A stretch of 64,000 nt of DNA from DAHUXD01 sp963736455 (GTDB taxonomy: Bacteria; Acidobacteriota; Thermoanaerobaculia; UBA5066; Gp7-AA6). The stretch spans positions 2,294,001 to 2,358,000 of the forward strand of contig CAVTON010000001.1 in the NCBI GenBank assembly GCA_963736455.1. The letters run 5' to 3'. The notes below the pieces were generated by a model. The model saw only the letters and a list, made by a program, of their open reading frames with translations, was not told where the DNA came from and did not search any database. The translations under genes were made by a program, and so were the position numbers. This document shows, piece by piece, positions 1 through 8,753 of the stretch (within the stretch, counting starts at the first letter, position 1; each line of letters opens with the position of its first letter).

Positions 1-451
1 GCCCCACGGCCGGGTGGGCAACGGCCTCAACCCGTTCCGGGCCATTCTTCCCGAGATCGCGGCACTCGAAGATTTCGGCACGCGCGCCTTCGTCCTGGGA
101 CAGCCGGCGGGCGAGCGCACGAACGGGCCGGCCGAGGTTTCAGACTACGTCGAGTCCGGCCACCGCGCGACGTTTCGGACCCGAGCCGCGGCGATCACGG
201 TTCTGGCCACGAGCCTGGTCCAGGACGGGGGATGGACCGCCCGCGACGCCGGCGATCGCCCGCTCGCCACGACGCTCGTCGACGGCCCTTTCCTCGCTGT
301 GATCACCCCTCCCGGCGAATCCCGCGTCGTCCTCGACTACTCGCCGCCGGGCTGGCGGTGGGGCCTCCGCATCTCGATCACGACGGCGGTGGCGGTCCTG
401 CTCCTCGCAGCGGTGCGGGCGCGGCGCGCCGCACGACTTTCACTTTCATAG
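1..451 (+). CDS. C-terminal end of a membrane protein, YfhO-like (partial, 5' end outside window)
   Basis: The reading frame is already open at the first base, so only the last ~149 residues are visible. They show a soluble beta-rich segment carrying a DGGWTARDAGDRP-type stretch, then a PPGESRVVLDYSPPGWRWGL stretch, then one terminal transmembrane helix (ISITTAVAVLLLAAV) followed by an Arg-rich cytoplasmic tail. The 'W-x-A-x-D ... P-x-G-x-x-x-V-x-x-x-Y-x-P' pattern before a last helix is typical of the C-terminus of large YfhO-type or glycosyltransferase-like multi-spanning proteins. The assignment rests on this tail alone. It ends 10 bp before dinB on the same strand. Confidence 0.5.
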   Translation, partial: PHGRVGNGLNPFRAILPEIAALEDFGTRAFVLGQPAGERTNGPAEVSDYVESGHRATFRTRAAAITVLATSLVQDGGWTARDAGDRPLATTLVDGPFLAVITPPGESRVVLDYSPPGWRWGLRISITTAVAVLLLAAVRARRAARLSLS

Positions 452-461
452 AGCCCGCACC

Positions 462-1559
462 GTGCCGCCTCTCCGCAAGATCCTGCACATCGACATGGAC
501 GCCTTCTACGCGTCCGTCGAGCAGCGGGACGATCCGGCGCTGCGCGGAAAGCCCGTCGCCGTCGGCGGAAGCCCCGAGAGCCGGGGCGTGGTCGCGGCGG
601 CGAGCTACGAGGCCCGCGTCTTCGGCGTGCGGTCGGCGATCCCGATGGCCCGGGCCGTGCGCCTCTGCCCCGAGCTCGTCATCCTGCGGCCCGACTTCCG
701 CAAGTACGCGGCGGTGTCGGAACAGGTCTTCGCGCTCTTCCGCGCCGTCACGCCCCTGGTCGAACCGCTCTCGCTCGACGAGGCCTACCTCGACGTCACC
801 GAGAACGCGTGGGGGGTGCCGCTCGGCGTCGAGGTCGCGCGGCGACTGAAGGCGCGCATCCGCGAAGAGACGGGCCTGACCGCCTCGGCCGGCGTCGCGC
901 CCAACAAGTTCCTGGCGAAAATCGCCTCCGGGTGGAAGAAACCGGACGGCCTGACCGTCATCTCGCCCGAGCGCGTCGAACGATTCCTCCAGACGCTTCC
1001 CGTCGACGCCCTCTGGGGCGTGGGGCCGGTGACCGCGCGAAGGCTGCGCGAGGCCGGCATCGCGCGCCTGGTCGACGTTCGTGAAGCGCCCGAAGAGGTG
1101 CTCCAGAAGGCGGTCGGAAGCTGGTCCGAATCGCTGCGGCGGCTTTCCTTCGGCGTCGACGAGCGCGCCGTCAACCCGAACCAGGAGCGCAAGTCGATCG
1201 GCTGCGAAGAGACGTATGCGAAGGACCTCGTGGATCTGCCCCCGATCCGGGCGGAGGTCGAGCGGCTCGCGCGGCGCACCGCCTCGATCCTCGAGCGCAA
1301 GGAGCTCTTTGCGAGAACCCTCGTCCTGAAGCTGCGCTACGCCAGCTTTCGGACGATCACGCGCAGCCAGACTCGCGCGCCCGCGACGCGTTCGCCCGAC
1401 GAGATCGTCGAGCGAGCCCTCGCATTGCTCGAGAAGACCGATGCCGGCCGCACGCCGGTCCGCCTGCTCGGCGTCTCGGTGCACGGCCTCGTCGCGACGC
1501 GGGAGGACGAGGACGCGCCGGCGGCGCCTCGGGACCAGCTCGACCTTCCCGTCGAGTAG
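462..1559 (+). CDS. dinB: DNA polymerase IV (Y-family translesion polymerase)
   Basis: Predicted error-prone polymerase that bypasses template lesions. The protein has 365 residues, normal for DinB. The N-terminal palm motif HIDMDAFYASVEQ (residues 9-21) holds the first metal-binding Asp, and SLDEAYLD (104-111) supplies the catalytic Asp106/Glu107 pair. A helix-hairpin-helix thumb (LWGVGPVTARRLREAGI) and the little-finger domain follow. The GTG at 462 is chosen because it puts the IDMD motif about ten residues from the N-terminus, as in the family. It lies 10 bp after the preceding membrane-protein gene and could share its transcript. I see no LexA-type box in the short gap. The C-terminus has no obvious beta-clamp-binding motif beyond a QLDLPVE-like end, which is itself compatible with one. 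Confidence 0.97.
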   Translation: MPPLRKILHIDMDAFYASVEQRDDPALRGKPVAVGGSPESRGVVAAASYEARVFGVRSAIPMARAVRLCPELVILRPDFRKYAAVSEQVFALFRAVTPLVEPLSLDEAYLDVTENAWGVPLGVEVARRLKARIREETGLTASAGVAPNKFLAKIASGWKKPDGLTVISPERVERFLQTLPVDALWGVGPVTARRLREAGIARLVDVREAPEEVLQKAVGSWSESLRRLSFGVDERAVNPNQERKSIGCEETYAKDLVDLPPIRAEVERLARRTASILERKELFARTLVLKLRYASFRTITRSQTRAPATRSPDEIVERALALLEKTDAGRTPVRLLGVSVHGLVATREDEDAPAAPRDQLDLPVE

Positions 1560-1611
1560 GCACTCGGCGCGGCCCGGACGCCGCACCGGTCAAACGCGTC
1601 AGGGCCGGCGG

Positions 1612-2412
1612 TCACCTGCCGGTCGCGATCCCCTTGCGCACGGAGGCCAGAGGCGCCGCGTCGTCGAGCGCGACGCCGGCCTCCACCCCGCCGATGCCGA
1701 GCTGCCGGAACGTCGCGTCGAGATCGAACGCCGGAAACGGCTTGCGCATGCGCGCATAGAGCTCTTCGAGCACCGGGACGCCCGCCGCGCGGTCGCCCGC
1801 GGCCAGGGCCTTCTCGAGCGTCCACTCGACCGCGACGTTTCCGCCCGCGTGAACGATCCCGCGGAGGGCGTCGTCGAGCGACCGGCGTCCGCCCGTTCGC
1901 TGCCGGATCGCCAGATCCGCTTCGAAGCAATAGAGCGCGCCGCCCCAGTAGGTGGCTCCCCAGCTCCTCGCTCCGTCGAGCCCGGTTCCCTCGATCGCGT
2001 CCTGCCCTCGCGGCAGGCCCCAGACGAGCCACTTCCAGATGTCCTCCTCGGGGGCGAGGCGCGCGCGGGCGCGCACGATGGGCTCGACGTAGGTCGCGAG
2101 GCCCTCTTCGATCCACGCGGCGTCCGTCATGGACGGAAACGCGAGATGCACCATCTCGTGCACGAGCTCCCAGTTGGTCTTGAGGTCGCCGGGCGTGGCG
2201 GCATCGCCGACGGAGATCGCGATCCGCCCGACTCCGTGCACGCCCACCGTCCGGCCGCTCGAGATTCGGCCCGGACCGCCGCCGTGGATCGTCACGACCG
2301 CCTTCGTCACCGGAAACGTGCCGTAGTAGGCCGCGATCGCGCGCGCCGCGCCCTCGACCCAGGCGAGGAGCTGCTGTTCGGAGAGCTGAGACGGGCGCCC
2401 GTCGAAGAACAC
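1612..2412 (-). CDS. Putative secreted HExxH metallopeptidase (gluzincin-like)
   Basis: The protein contains HEMVH (residues 85-89 from the GTG) and, about 13 residues on, WIEEGLATYVE (100-110). This HExxH plus downstream Glu arrangement is that of M1-like gluzincins, so a Zn-dependent peptidase is likely; the substrate is unknown. GTG at 2412 is the only conventional start codon in the frame. The open frame upstream encodes a convincing signal-peptide-like stretch (IGLIGLPAAALAALVA) running to about position 2515 and overlapping the end of gltA. The real start may therefore be a non-standard codon (ATC near 2508) or depend on coupling with gltA. It is downstream of gltA on the same strand, and convergent with dinB. 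Confidence 0.65.
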   Translation of the reverse strand: MFFDGRPSQLSEQQLLAWVEGAARAIAAYYGTFPVTKAVVTIHGGGPGRISSGRTVGVHGVGRIAISVGDAATPGDLKTNWELVHEMVHLAFPSMTDAAWIEEGLATYVEPIVRARARLAPEEDIWKWLVWGLPRGQDAIEGTGLDGARSWGATYWGGALYCFEADLAIRQRTGGRRSLDDALRGIVHAGGNVAVEWTLEKALAAGDRAAGVPVLEELYARMRKPFPAFDLDATFRQLGIGGVEAGVALDDAAPLASVRKGIATGR

Positions 2413-2498
2413 CTCGACGACCGCGCCCGGGACTTCGATGCGAGGGACCGGGGAAGGCGTCGCGACGAGGGCCGCGAGGGCCGCGGCCGGGAGTCCGA

Positions 2499-3851
2499 TC
2501 AGGCCGATCCACGCCTTTCCATGGGAATGAACTGGCGCTCACCGGGACCGAGATACACCTGGCGCGGCCGCGCGATCTTTTCCTCCGGGTCCTCGAGGAG
2601 CTCTTCCCATTGGGCGAGCCATCCCGACGTGCGCGGGATCGCGAAGAGAACCGTGAAGGCGTCGGTCGGAATGCCGATCGCCTGGTAGATCAGGCCCGAG
2701 TAGAAGTCCACGTTCGGGTAGAGCTTGCGCTGGACGAAGTACTCGTCCTGAAGGGCGATCCGCTCGAGCTCGAGGGCGATGTCGAGGAGCGGGTTGCGTC
2801 CCGTCACCTCGAACACCTCCTCGGCCATGCGCTTGATGATCTTGGCGCGCGGGTCGAAGTTCTTGTAGACCCGGTGGCCGAAGCCCATCAGCCGCTTCTC
2901 GCCCTTGCCCGCCTTCACCTCCTTGATGAACTCGGGGACGCGCGCGATCGAGCCGATCTGCTCGAGCATCTTCAGGACTTCCTCGTTGGCCCCGCCGTGG
3001 AGCGGGCCGTAGAGCGCCGCCGCCGCTCCCGCGAGCGCCGAGTACGGATCGGTGTGCGCGGAGCCGATGCCCCGCATGACCGCCGTGCCGCAGTTCTGCT
3101 CGTGGTCGGCGTGGAGGATGAAGAGCACGTCCAGGGCCTTCACGAGCGCCGGGTTGGGCTTGTAGTTCTCGGCCGGCGTCTTGAAGAGCATCGTGAGGAA
3201 GTTCTCGCAGTAGCCGAGCTCGTTCGAGGGATAGACGTACGGCATCCCCATCGAGTGCTTGTAGGCGAACGCGGCGATCGTCGGCATCTTCGCGATCAGC
3301 CGATGCATCTGCTTCGTGCGGCTCTCGGCGCTGTGGACGTCCCGCGCCTCCGGGTAGAAGGTGGACATCGCCGCGACGGTCGCGATGACCATGCCCATCG
3401 GATGCGCGTCGTAGTTGAACGCGTCCATGAGCTTCTTCAACGACTCGTGGATCATCGTGTGGTACGTGATGCTCTTGATCCACTCCTCGTACTCCCTCCG
3501 GCTCGGCAGCTCGCCGTAGCGCAGGAGGTAGGCGACCTCGAGGTACGAGCACTTCTCGGCGAGGACCTCGATCGGATAGCCGCGGTAGCGCAGGATTCCC
3601 TTGTCACCATCGATGTAGGTGATCCGGCTCGTGCAGGATGCCGTGTTCAGGTATGCCGGGTCGTAGGACATCAGGCCGAAGTCGCCCGGCCCGGTCTTCA
3701 TCTGCCGGAAGTCCATCGCGCGGACCGTCCCGTTGACGATCGGAAGCTCGTACGTCTTGCCCGTCCGGCGGTCGACGACGGAGAGCGCGTCCTTCTTCTC
3801 GGTCGGGCCCGTCGCCGACTCGTCCGTCTTCGTCGCTTCCAGCGTGCCCAT
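2499..3851 (-). CDS. gltA: Citrate synthase
   Basis: Catalyses condensation of oxaloacetate and acetyl-CoA, the entry step of the TCA cycle. The protein has 450 residues. Recognisable blocks are an N-terminal SRITYIDGDKGILRYRGYPIE region, HADHEQNCGTAVMRGIGSA, LYGPLHGGANEEVLKML with an active-site His, and MGFGHRVYKNFDPRAK with the second catalytic His and substrate-binding Arg. The Asp of the catalytic triad lies near the C-terminus. The N-terminal ~45 residues form an extension like that of type II bacterial enzymes. The ATG at 3851 is well placed. The gene is transcribed away from the secreted protein at 3944, so the 92-bp gap holds both promoters. Its 3' end overlaps the frame of the downstream metallopeptidase. 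Confidence 0.97.
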   Translation of the reverse strand: MGTLEATKTDESATGPTEKKDALSVVDRRTGKTYELPIVNGTVRAMDFRQMKTGPGDFGLMSYDPAYLNTASCTSRITYIDGDKGILRYRGYPIEVLAEKCSYLEVAYLLRYGELPSRREYEEWIKSITYHTMIHESLKKLMDAFNYDAHPMGMVIATVAAMSTFYPEARDVHSAESRTKQMHRLIAKMPTIAAFAYKHSMGMPYVYPSNELGYCENFLTMLFKTPAENYKPNPALVKALDVLFILHADHEQNCGTAVMRGIGSAHTDPYSALAGAAAALYGPLHGGANEEVLKMLEQIGSIARVPEFIKEVKAGKGEKRLMGFGHRVYKNFDPRAKIIKRMAEEVFEVTGRNPLLDIALELERIALQDEYFVQRKLYPNVDFYSGLIYQAIGIPTDAFTVLFAIPRTSGWLAQWEELLEDPEEKIARPRQVYLGPGERQFIPMERRGSA

Positions 3852-3943
3852 GGGACCCCCCGTCGCCTATTCTCTAACGAAAACGGGTAGCGTACCCGTC
3901 CGTAACCTCCGACGCGCCGCCGGCGTCACTCTGCCGAGGAGCC

Positions 3944-4987
3944 ATGTTGTTGCCCCGACGCGCCTGGATGGCCATCGCGACGTCCGCCGCCGCCGCGGCG
4001 GTTCTCGGCCTGTCCGCACACGCCCCGCCGGGCCCGCCCGCGCCCACGCTGTCCGAGGCCGACCGCGTCCGCGTGGCCGAGGCCTTCCGGCTCGCCGGCT
4101 CGATCGGCGACGCGATCTGGCCCGGCTGGTCCCGCGTTCCGTTCGCGCTCGTTCTCGTCACCCCCGAGACCGAGTTCTTCATCCGGCACCCGTCCCCGCC
4201 CGCGGACGCCCGCTCGATCGGCGAGGACGCGGCGCTCGGCTCCGAGATCTTCGCGCGCCCGCGCACCTTCCCCGTCAGTCTCCTCGCGACCTTTCCGGTC
4301 GACGGAGTCTCGACGGTGGTCGTGGGCCGGCCCGGCGATACCTCGGCGTCCAATCCCACGGACTGGGTCGTGACCCTGCTGCACGAGCACTTTCACCAGC
4401 TCCAGGAATCGTCGCCCGACTTCTACGACGCCGTCGCCGCACTCGGTCTTGCGCGCGGGGACACGACCGGCATGTGGATGCTGAACTTCCCGTTCCCCTA
4501 CGCCGCGGCTCCGGTGGCGCAGGGCTATCGCTTTGCCGCGGTCGCGCTGCGGGATGCCCTCGGCGGAGGGTCCTGGCCGCGCTACCAGGAGGCGCGCGCC
4601 GCGTTCCGCGCGCGGCTGTCGAAGGACGACCTCGCCTACCTCGACTTCGAGCTCTGGAAGGAAGGCGTGGCTCGCTACACGCAGGTCCGCGTGGCCGAGT
4701 GGGCCGCGGCGCACGAGGCGCCGCCGGGCGCGTTCCAGGCGCTGGCCGGGTACGTGCCGTACGCCGCGGTCGCCCGCACGCTCGCCGCGGCGATACCCGA
4801 CGAGCTGTCGCGGCTCGCGCTGCCCGAGGCGCAGCGGACGGTCGTGTACCCCTACGGCGCGGCCGAAGCGCTGCTGCTCGACCGCGAGCGGCCGTGCTGG
4901 AAAAAGGTCTACTTCTCCCGTCGGTTCACGCTCGCGCCCGGCTTCGACGCGAAGGATTGCGGAGGTCCGCCCGCCGGGAGAGGATAG
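3944..4987 (+). CDS. Secreted protein with HExxH motif, putative metallopeptidase
   Basis: The 347-residue protein starts with MLLPRR followed by an Ala-rich hydrophobic stretch ending in AHA, a probable cleaved signal peptide. HEHFHQLQ (residues 147-154) is an HExxH zinc site. The conserved-looking WKEGVARYT (238-246) could provide the third ligand Glu240, as in gluzincins. I do not recognise the family, so the substrate is open. It is the first gene of a tight + strand run with the thioesterase (5 bp later) and the esterase. It resembles the HExxH protein at 1612-2412 only in general plan (signal, HExxH, WxEG), but two such proteins flank citrate synthase. Confidence 0.65.
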   Translation: MLLPRRAWMAIATSAAAAAVLGLSAHAPPGPPAPTLSEADRVRVAEAFRLAGSIGDAIWPGWSRVPFALVLVTPETEFFIRHPSPPADARSIGEDAALGSEIFARPRTFPVSLLATFPVDGVSTVVVGRPGDTSASNPTDWVVTLLHEHFHQLQESSPDFYDAVAALGLARGDTTGMWMLNFPFPYAAAPVAQGYRFAAVALRDALGGGSWPRYQEARAAFRARLSKDDLAYLDFELWKEGVARYTQVRVAEWAAAHEAPPGAFQALAGYVPYAAVARTLAAAIPDELSRLALPEAQRTVVYPYGAAEALLLDRERPCWKKVYFSRRFTLAPGFDAKDCGGPPAGRG

Positions 4988-4992
4988 CGTCG

Positions 4993-5451
4993 ATGGCGAG
5001 CCTCCAGGACACGTACGCGCCGAACAATCGCTGCTTCGGATGCGGGCCCGCCAACGACCAGGGTCTGCGGATCAAGAGCTTCGTCGAAGGCGACGAGATC
5101 GTCGCCGAGTGGCGGCCGCAGCCTCACCACCAGGCCTTCGACGGGATCCTGAACGGCGGGATCTGCGGCGCTCTGCTCGACTGCCACAGCAACTGGACCG
5201 CCGCGTACCACCTGATGCGCCGGGCCGGCGCCGCGACGCCTCCGTGCACGGTCACCGCGGATTTCCACGTGACGCTTCGTCGCCCGACGCCGATGGACGT
5301 CCCGCTGAAGCTGCGCGCGCACGTCGTCGAGTCCACCGACGACCGCGCCGTCGTCGAAGCCTCGCTCGAGGCGAACGGGAAAACCACGGCGACCTGCCGC
5401 GGCACGTTCGTCGCGGTCCGGGAAGGCCACCCGGCCTACCACCGCTGGTGA
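4993..5451 (+). CDS. PaaI-like hotdog-fold thioesterase
   Basis: This 152-residue single-domain hotdog protein is predicted to hydrolyse acyl-CoA or related thioesters. It opens with NRCFGCGPAND, the Cys-rich loop typical of one PaaI/thioesterase superfamily branch. HHQAFDGILNGGICGALLDCHSNW follows and contains the hotdog helix with the catalytic-type G-G-x-x-x-x-L-D pattern. The beta strands carry TADFHVTLRRPTP and CRGTFVAVREG. The ATG at 4993 lies 5 bp after the preceding stop; the frame is open much further upstream but that part overlaps other genes. Its stop overlaps the GTG of the esterase (GTGA), so the two are translationally coupled. Confidence 0.85.
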   Translation: MASLQDTYAPNNRCFGCGPANDQGLRIKSFVEGDEIVAEWRPQPHHQAFDGILNGGICGALLDCHSNWTAAYHLMRRAGAATPPCTVTADFHVTLRRPTPMDVPLKLRAHVVESTDDRAVVEASLEANGKTTATCRGTFVAVREGHPAYHRW

Positions 5452-6215
5452 GGGACGCGATCCGGCTCCGGCGGTTCGGCGCCGCTGCGGCCGGCTTCCC
5501 GCTCTTCTTCGCGCTGGCGTCGGTCGCGCCGGCCGCGGAGGTCACGAAGCAGACGGTCGTCTCGCGGCAGAAGGAGCGGGTCTACTACCTCTACGTTCCG
5601 TCCTCGGTCCCGCCGGATCGTCCCGTCCCGCTCCTGGTGATGTTTCACGGCTCGGGCGGAAGCGGGCGGACCTTCGTCGAGCGCTGGAAGGACCTCGCCG
5701 AGAAGGAAGGCATCGTGCTCGCCGGCCCGGATTCGACGGACGCGGTGCACTGGGCCTCGCCGCAGGACGGCCCGACCCTGCTGCGCGACGTCGTCGAGGC
5801 GGTCGCGGCCAGACATCCGATCGACCCGCGCCGCGTCTATCTGTTTGGACACTCCGCCGGCGCGGTCTTCACGCTCCAGATGGCGTGCCTCGAGTCGGAG
5901 TATTTCGCCGCGGCCGCCGTGCACGCCGGAGCCGTGGATCCGCGCTACTTCCCGCTCTTCGACTATGCCAGCCGAAAGATTCCGATCGCGATCTGGATCG
6001 GAACGCGCGACAGGTTCTTCTCGCTCTCCGAGGTCCGGGCCACCTCCGACGCGTTGAAGTCGCGCGGGTTCCCGGTCGAGCTCACGGAGATGCCCGATCA
6101 GACGCACGACTACCTCGGCCACGCGGCGGAATTGAACCCGAAGATCTGGGAATTCCTGTCGAAGTCGAGCCTGCCGGCAGAACCGAAGTTCCGCGTCTAC
6201 GCCGACCCGAACTGA
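5448..6215 (+). CDS. Secreted alpha/beta-hydrolase esterase (PHB depolymerase/LpqC-like)
   Basis: The 255-residue alpha/beta hydrolase has an N-terminal signal (FGAAAAGFPLFFALASVAPAAA region). The oxyanion-hole motif HGSGGSG is at residues 67-73, the nucleophile elbow GHSAG at 134-138 (Ser136), and a C-terminal catalytic His is likely in DQTHDYLGH. The order and spacing match carbohydrate esterase family 1, which includes feruloyl esterases and poly-hydroxybutyrate depolymerases; the substrate cannot be told from sequence. GTG at 5448 overlaps the thioesterase stop. The frame extends further upstream but the signal peptide starts here. Acts outside the cytoplasm, probably in the periplasm. 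Confidence 0.85.
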   Translation: MRDAIRLRRFGAAAAGFPLFFALASVAPAAEVTKQTVVSRQKERVYYLYVPSSVPPDRPVPLLVMFHGSGGSGRTFVERWKDLAEKEGIVLAGPDSTDAVHWASPQDGPTLLRDVVEAVAARHPIDPRRVYLFGHSAGAVFTLQMACLESEYFAAAAVHAGAVDPRYFPLFDYASRKIPIAIWIGTRDRFFSLSEVRATSDALKSRGFPVELTEMPDQTHDYLGHAAELNPKIWEFLSKSSLPAEPKFRVYADPN

Positions 6216-6333
6216 GGGGCGGCCGGCCCTCCCGCCTGTCCGACACTGTCCCTCTTCAGGACCGTTCGGCCAGTCGCGGCGGCCCCTCGGCGCCATCTAA
6301 GCTGCCGTCAGGTTCCAGACATCCGAGGTGTCC

Positions 6334-8751
6334 ATGTTGAAGCGAAAAGCCGCGGCTCTCGCGTCGATCCTGTTTCCGGCGGCCCTCCACGTGGAGGCGG
6401 CCACGACGTTTCAGGCGGCCTACCTGACGCCGGCGTCGGGTCCGGCCGGCGGAGGCACGGCGGTGTCGATCGTCGGAAACCAGTTCCTCTCGGGCGCCAC
6501 CGTCACGATCGGAGGCGTGTCGGTCTCGGCCTCCGTGACGAGCTCGACCCGCATCGGCGGAACGTCGCCGGCGCGCACGGGGGGCGCGGTCTATGACGTG
6601 GCCGTCTCGAACCCCGGCGGCCCCACGAGCACGCTTCCGCGCGCCTGGTTCGCCGACTTTCTCGACGTCGATGCCTCGAGTCCCTTCCATGCTCCGATCG
6701 AGCAGATGGTCCGCGACGGCATCACTTCGGGATGCGGCGGTGGAAACTACTGCCCGGCCTCGTCGATCACGCGCGCGCAGATGGCGGTCTTTCTCCTGCG
6801 CGCGGGACACGGCTCGGCGTACGTGCCCCCGCCGGCCTCCGGCACGATCTTCGCCGACGTCGGCGCCGCCGACTTCGCGGCGGACTGGATCGAGGAGCTC
6901 TACACCGAGGGAATCACGGGCGGATGCGCGACGAATCCCCGGCGCTACTGTCCGACGAGCTCGGTGACGCGAGGCCAGATGGCCGCCTTCCTCCTCAAGG
7001 TCTACCACGGCACGACCTATGCTCCGCCGCCGGCGCAGGGCGTCTTCAGCGACGTGCCGGTCTCGATGCCGCTCGCGCCGTGGATCGAGGAGCTCTCGCG
7101 GCTCTCGGTGACCGCCGGTTGCGGCGGAACGGCATACTGCCCGTCGAGCTCCGTGACGCGCGGCCAGATGTCGGTCTTCATGACGAAGACCTTCCATCGC
7201 CCGGACGCGATCCGGCTTCTCGAGCAGGCGACGTGGGGACCGAGCGACGACGACATCGGCAAGCTGCTCGGACAGGGAATCCTGCCCTGGCTCGCCGCGC
7301 AGTTCTCGACGCCCGACTCGTCCTACCCGGCTGCCCTCTTTCCGCTCTGGCCGCCGGAGACGCCGGACACCTGCGACGATGCCTGCCAGCGGGACAATTA
7401 CTCGTCGTACCGCATCCAGAACCGCTTCTTCCTGAACGCGATGTACGGCCCGGACCAGCTTCGCCAGCGCGTCGCCTGGGCGCTCCACAAGCTGATCGTC
7501 ATTTCGGAGGACACGCTGCCGTACCAATTCCAGATGGCGGCCTACCTGCGCATCCTCGATCAAAACGCCTTCGGCAACTACCGCGACATCCTCTACCAGG
7601 AGACCCTCAATCCCGCGATGGGCGAGTACCTCAACATGGACACCTCGACCCGGGACGACCCCAACGAGAACTACGCCCGGGAGGTAATGCAGCTCTTCTC
7701 GATCGGCACGGTCCTGCTGAACCAGGACGGCACGACGCAGAACGACGTCAACGGACCGAAGCCTTCCTACGATCAGGCCGTCATCGACGAGTTCAAGCGC
7801 GTGTACACCGGATGGTTCGTCGACGAGGTCGCCTGCCCGGCGCCGAACGGCGCAGATCAGTGCGACGACTGGGTCAACCCGATGTCGTACGACTCCGACC
7901 TCCACGACACCGACGCGAAGACGCTCTTCGACGGTTTCCCCGGAGGTCCGGTCGTGCTGGCCGCCGGCCAGACCGGAAGCCAGGACCTGAACCAGGCGAT
8001 CGACGCGATCTTCAACCATCCGAACGTCGGGCCCTACGTCGCCCGCGAGCTCATCCACAGCCTCGTGACGTCGAACCCGTCGCCCGCGTACGTCGAGCGC
8101 GTCGCGGGCTTCTTCAACGACGACGGCACCGGCAACCGCGGCAGGCTCTGGCCCGTGGTCAAGGCGATCCTCCTCGACCCCGAGGCCCGCACGGCGCCGA
8201 TCGACCCGGTCTACGGACACCTGCGCGAGCCCGCGCTCTACATCACCGACGTGATGCGCGCGTTCCACGCGAGGTCCTTCGACGGCTCGACGCAGTCCGA
8301 CGGCAACCTCGAAGGCTTCGCCCGCGACATGGGCCAGAAGATCTGGAAGCCGCCGACGGTCTTCAGCTATTTCCCGCAGGCCTACGCGGCCCCACCGGCC
8401 TCGGCCGGAGTCCTCGGTCCGGAGTTCGGCATCATGAACTCGCAGACCTCGCTGAAGCGCGCGAACTTCGTCAACCAGTTCACGATCTGGGGCGGCGTCG
8501 AGGCCGACCCTGGCAACGACACGCCGAACGGTACCGCGCTCGACTACTCGGAGCTCGAGCTGCTCGCGTCGAGCCCCGCCAATCTCGTCGACCGGCTAAA
8601 TCGGCTGCTCCTGCACGGCACGATGTCCGACGAGCTGCGCGCGTCGATCGTCTCCGCCGTCAACGCCGTGGACCCTTTGGATCCGCTCGGCCGCGCGGAG
8701 CAGGCGCTGTACCTGGTGGCCGTGTCCTCGCAGTACCAGGTGGAGAGGTAA
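6334..8751 (+). CDS. DUF1800 protein with IPT/TIG and three SLH domains
   Basis: This 805-residue secreted protein has a signal peptide (ending near HVEA), an IPT/TIG immunoglobulin-like domain (~25-105, YLTPASGPAGGGTAVSIVG), three SLH repeats (~108-163, 172-226, 236-288, each with a Y/SSxTRxQMAxFLLK-type core) and a C-terminal DUF1800 domain (~290-800, starting RLLEQATWGPSDDDIGKLL). SLH domains anchor proteins to the cell envelope. DUF1800 proteins are nearly always followed by a DUF1501 partner, as here 2 bp later, and the pair is thought to act in export or surface processing; its biochemistry is not settled. ATG at 6334 is preferred over GTG 6328 because a GAGG Shine-Dalgarno sits 5 nt upstream of it. 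Confidence 0.93.
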   Translation: MLKRKAAALASILFPAALHVEAATTFQAAYLTPASGPAGGGTAVSIVGNQFLSGATVTIGGVSVSASVTSSTRIGGTSPARTGGAVYDVAVSNPGGPTSTLPRAWFADFLDVDASSPFHAPIEQMVRDGITSGCGGGNYCPASSITRAQMAVFLLRAGHGSAYVPPPASGTIFADVGAADFAADWIEELYTEGITGGCATNPRRYCPTSSVTRGQMAAFLLKVYHGTTYAPPPAQGVFSDVPVSMPLAPWIEELSRLSVTAGCGGTAYCPSSSVTRGQMSVFMTKTFHRPDAIRLLEQATWGPSDDDIGKLLGQGILPWLAAQFSTPDSSYPAALFPLWPPETPDTCDDACQRDNYSSYRIQNRFFLNAMYGPDQLRQRVAWALHKLIVISEDTLPYQFQMAAYLRILDQNAFGNYRDILYQETLNPAMGEYLNMDTSTRDDPNENYAREVMQLFSIGTVLLNQDGTTQNDVNGPKPSYDQAVIDEFKRVYTGWFVDEVACPAPNGADQCDDWVNPMSYDSDLHDTDAKTLFDGFPGGPVVLAAGQTGSQDLNQAIDAIFNHPNVGPYVARELIHSLVTSNPSPAYVERVAGFFNDDGTGNRGRLWPVVKAILLDPEARTAPIDPVYGHLREPALYITDVMRAFHARSFDGSTQSDGNLEGFARDMGQKIWKPPTVFSYFPQAYAAPPASAGVLGPEFGIMNSQTSLKRANFVNQFTIWGGVEADPGNDTPNGTALDYSELELLASSPANLVDRLNRLLLHGTMSDELRASIVSAVNAVDPLDPLGRAEQALYLVAVSSQYQVER

Positions 8752-8753
8752 CC

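Noticed and set aside
6256..8268. A 670-codon open frame on the - strand opposite the DUF1800 gene.
   Set aside because: It is Arg/Asp/Val-rich with no domain logic, and the + strand frame has clear SLH and DUF1800 motifs. Such long antisense frames are expected in GC-rich DNA.
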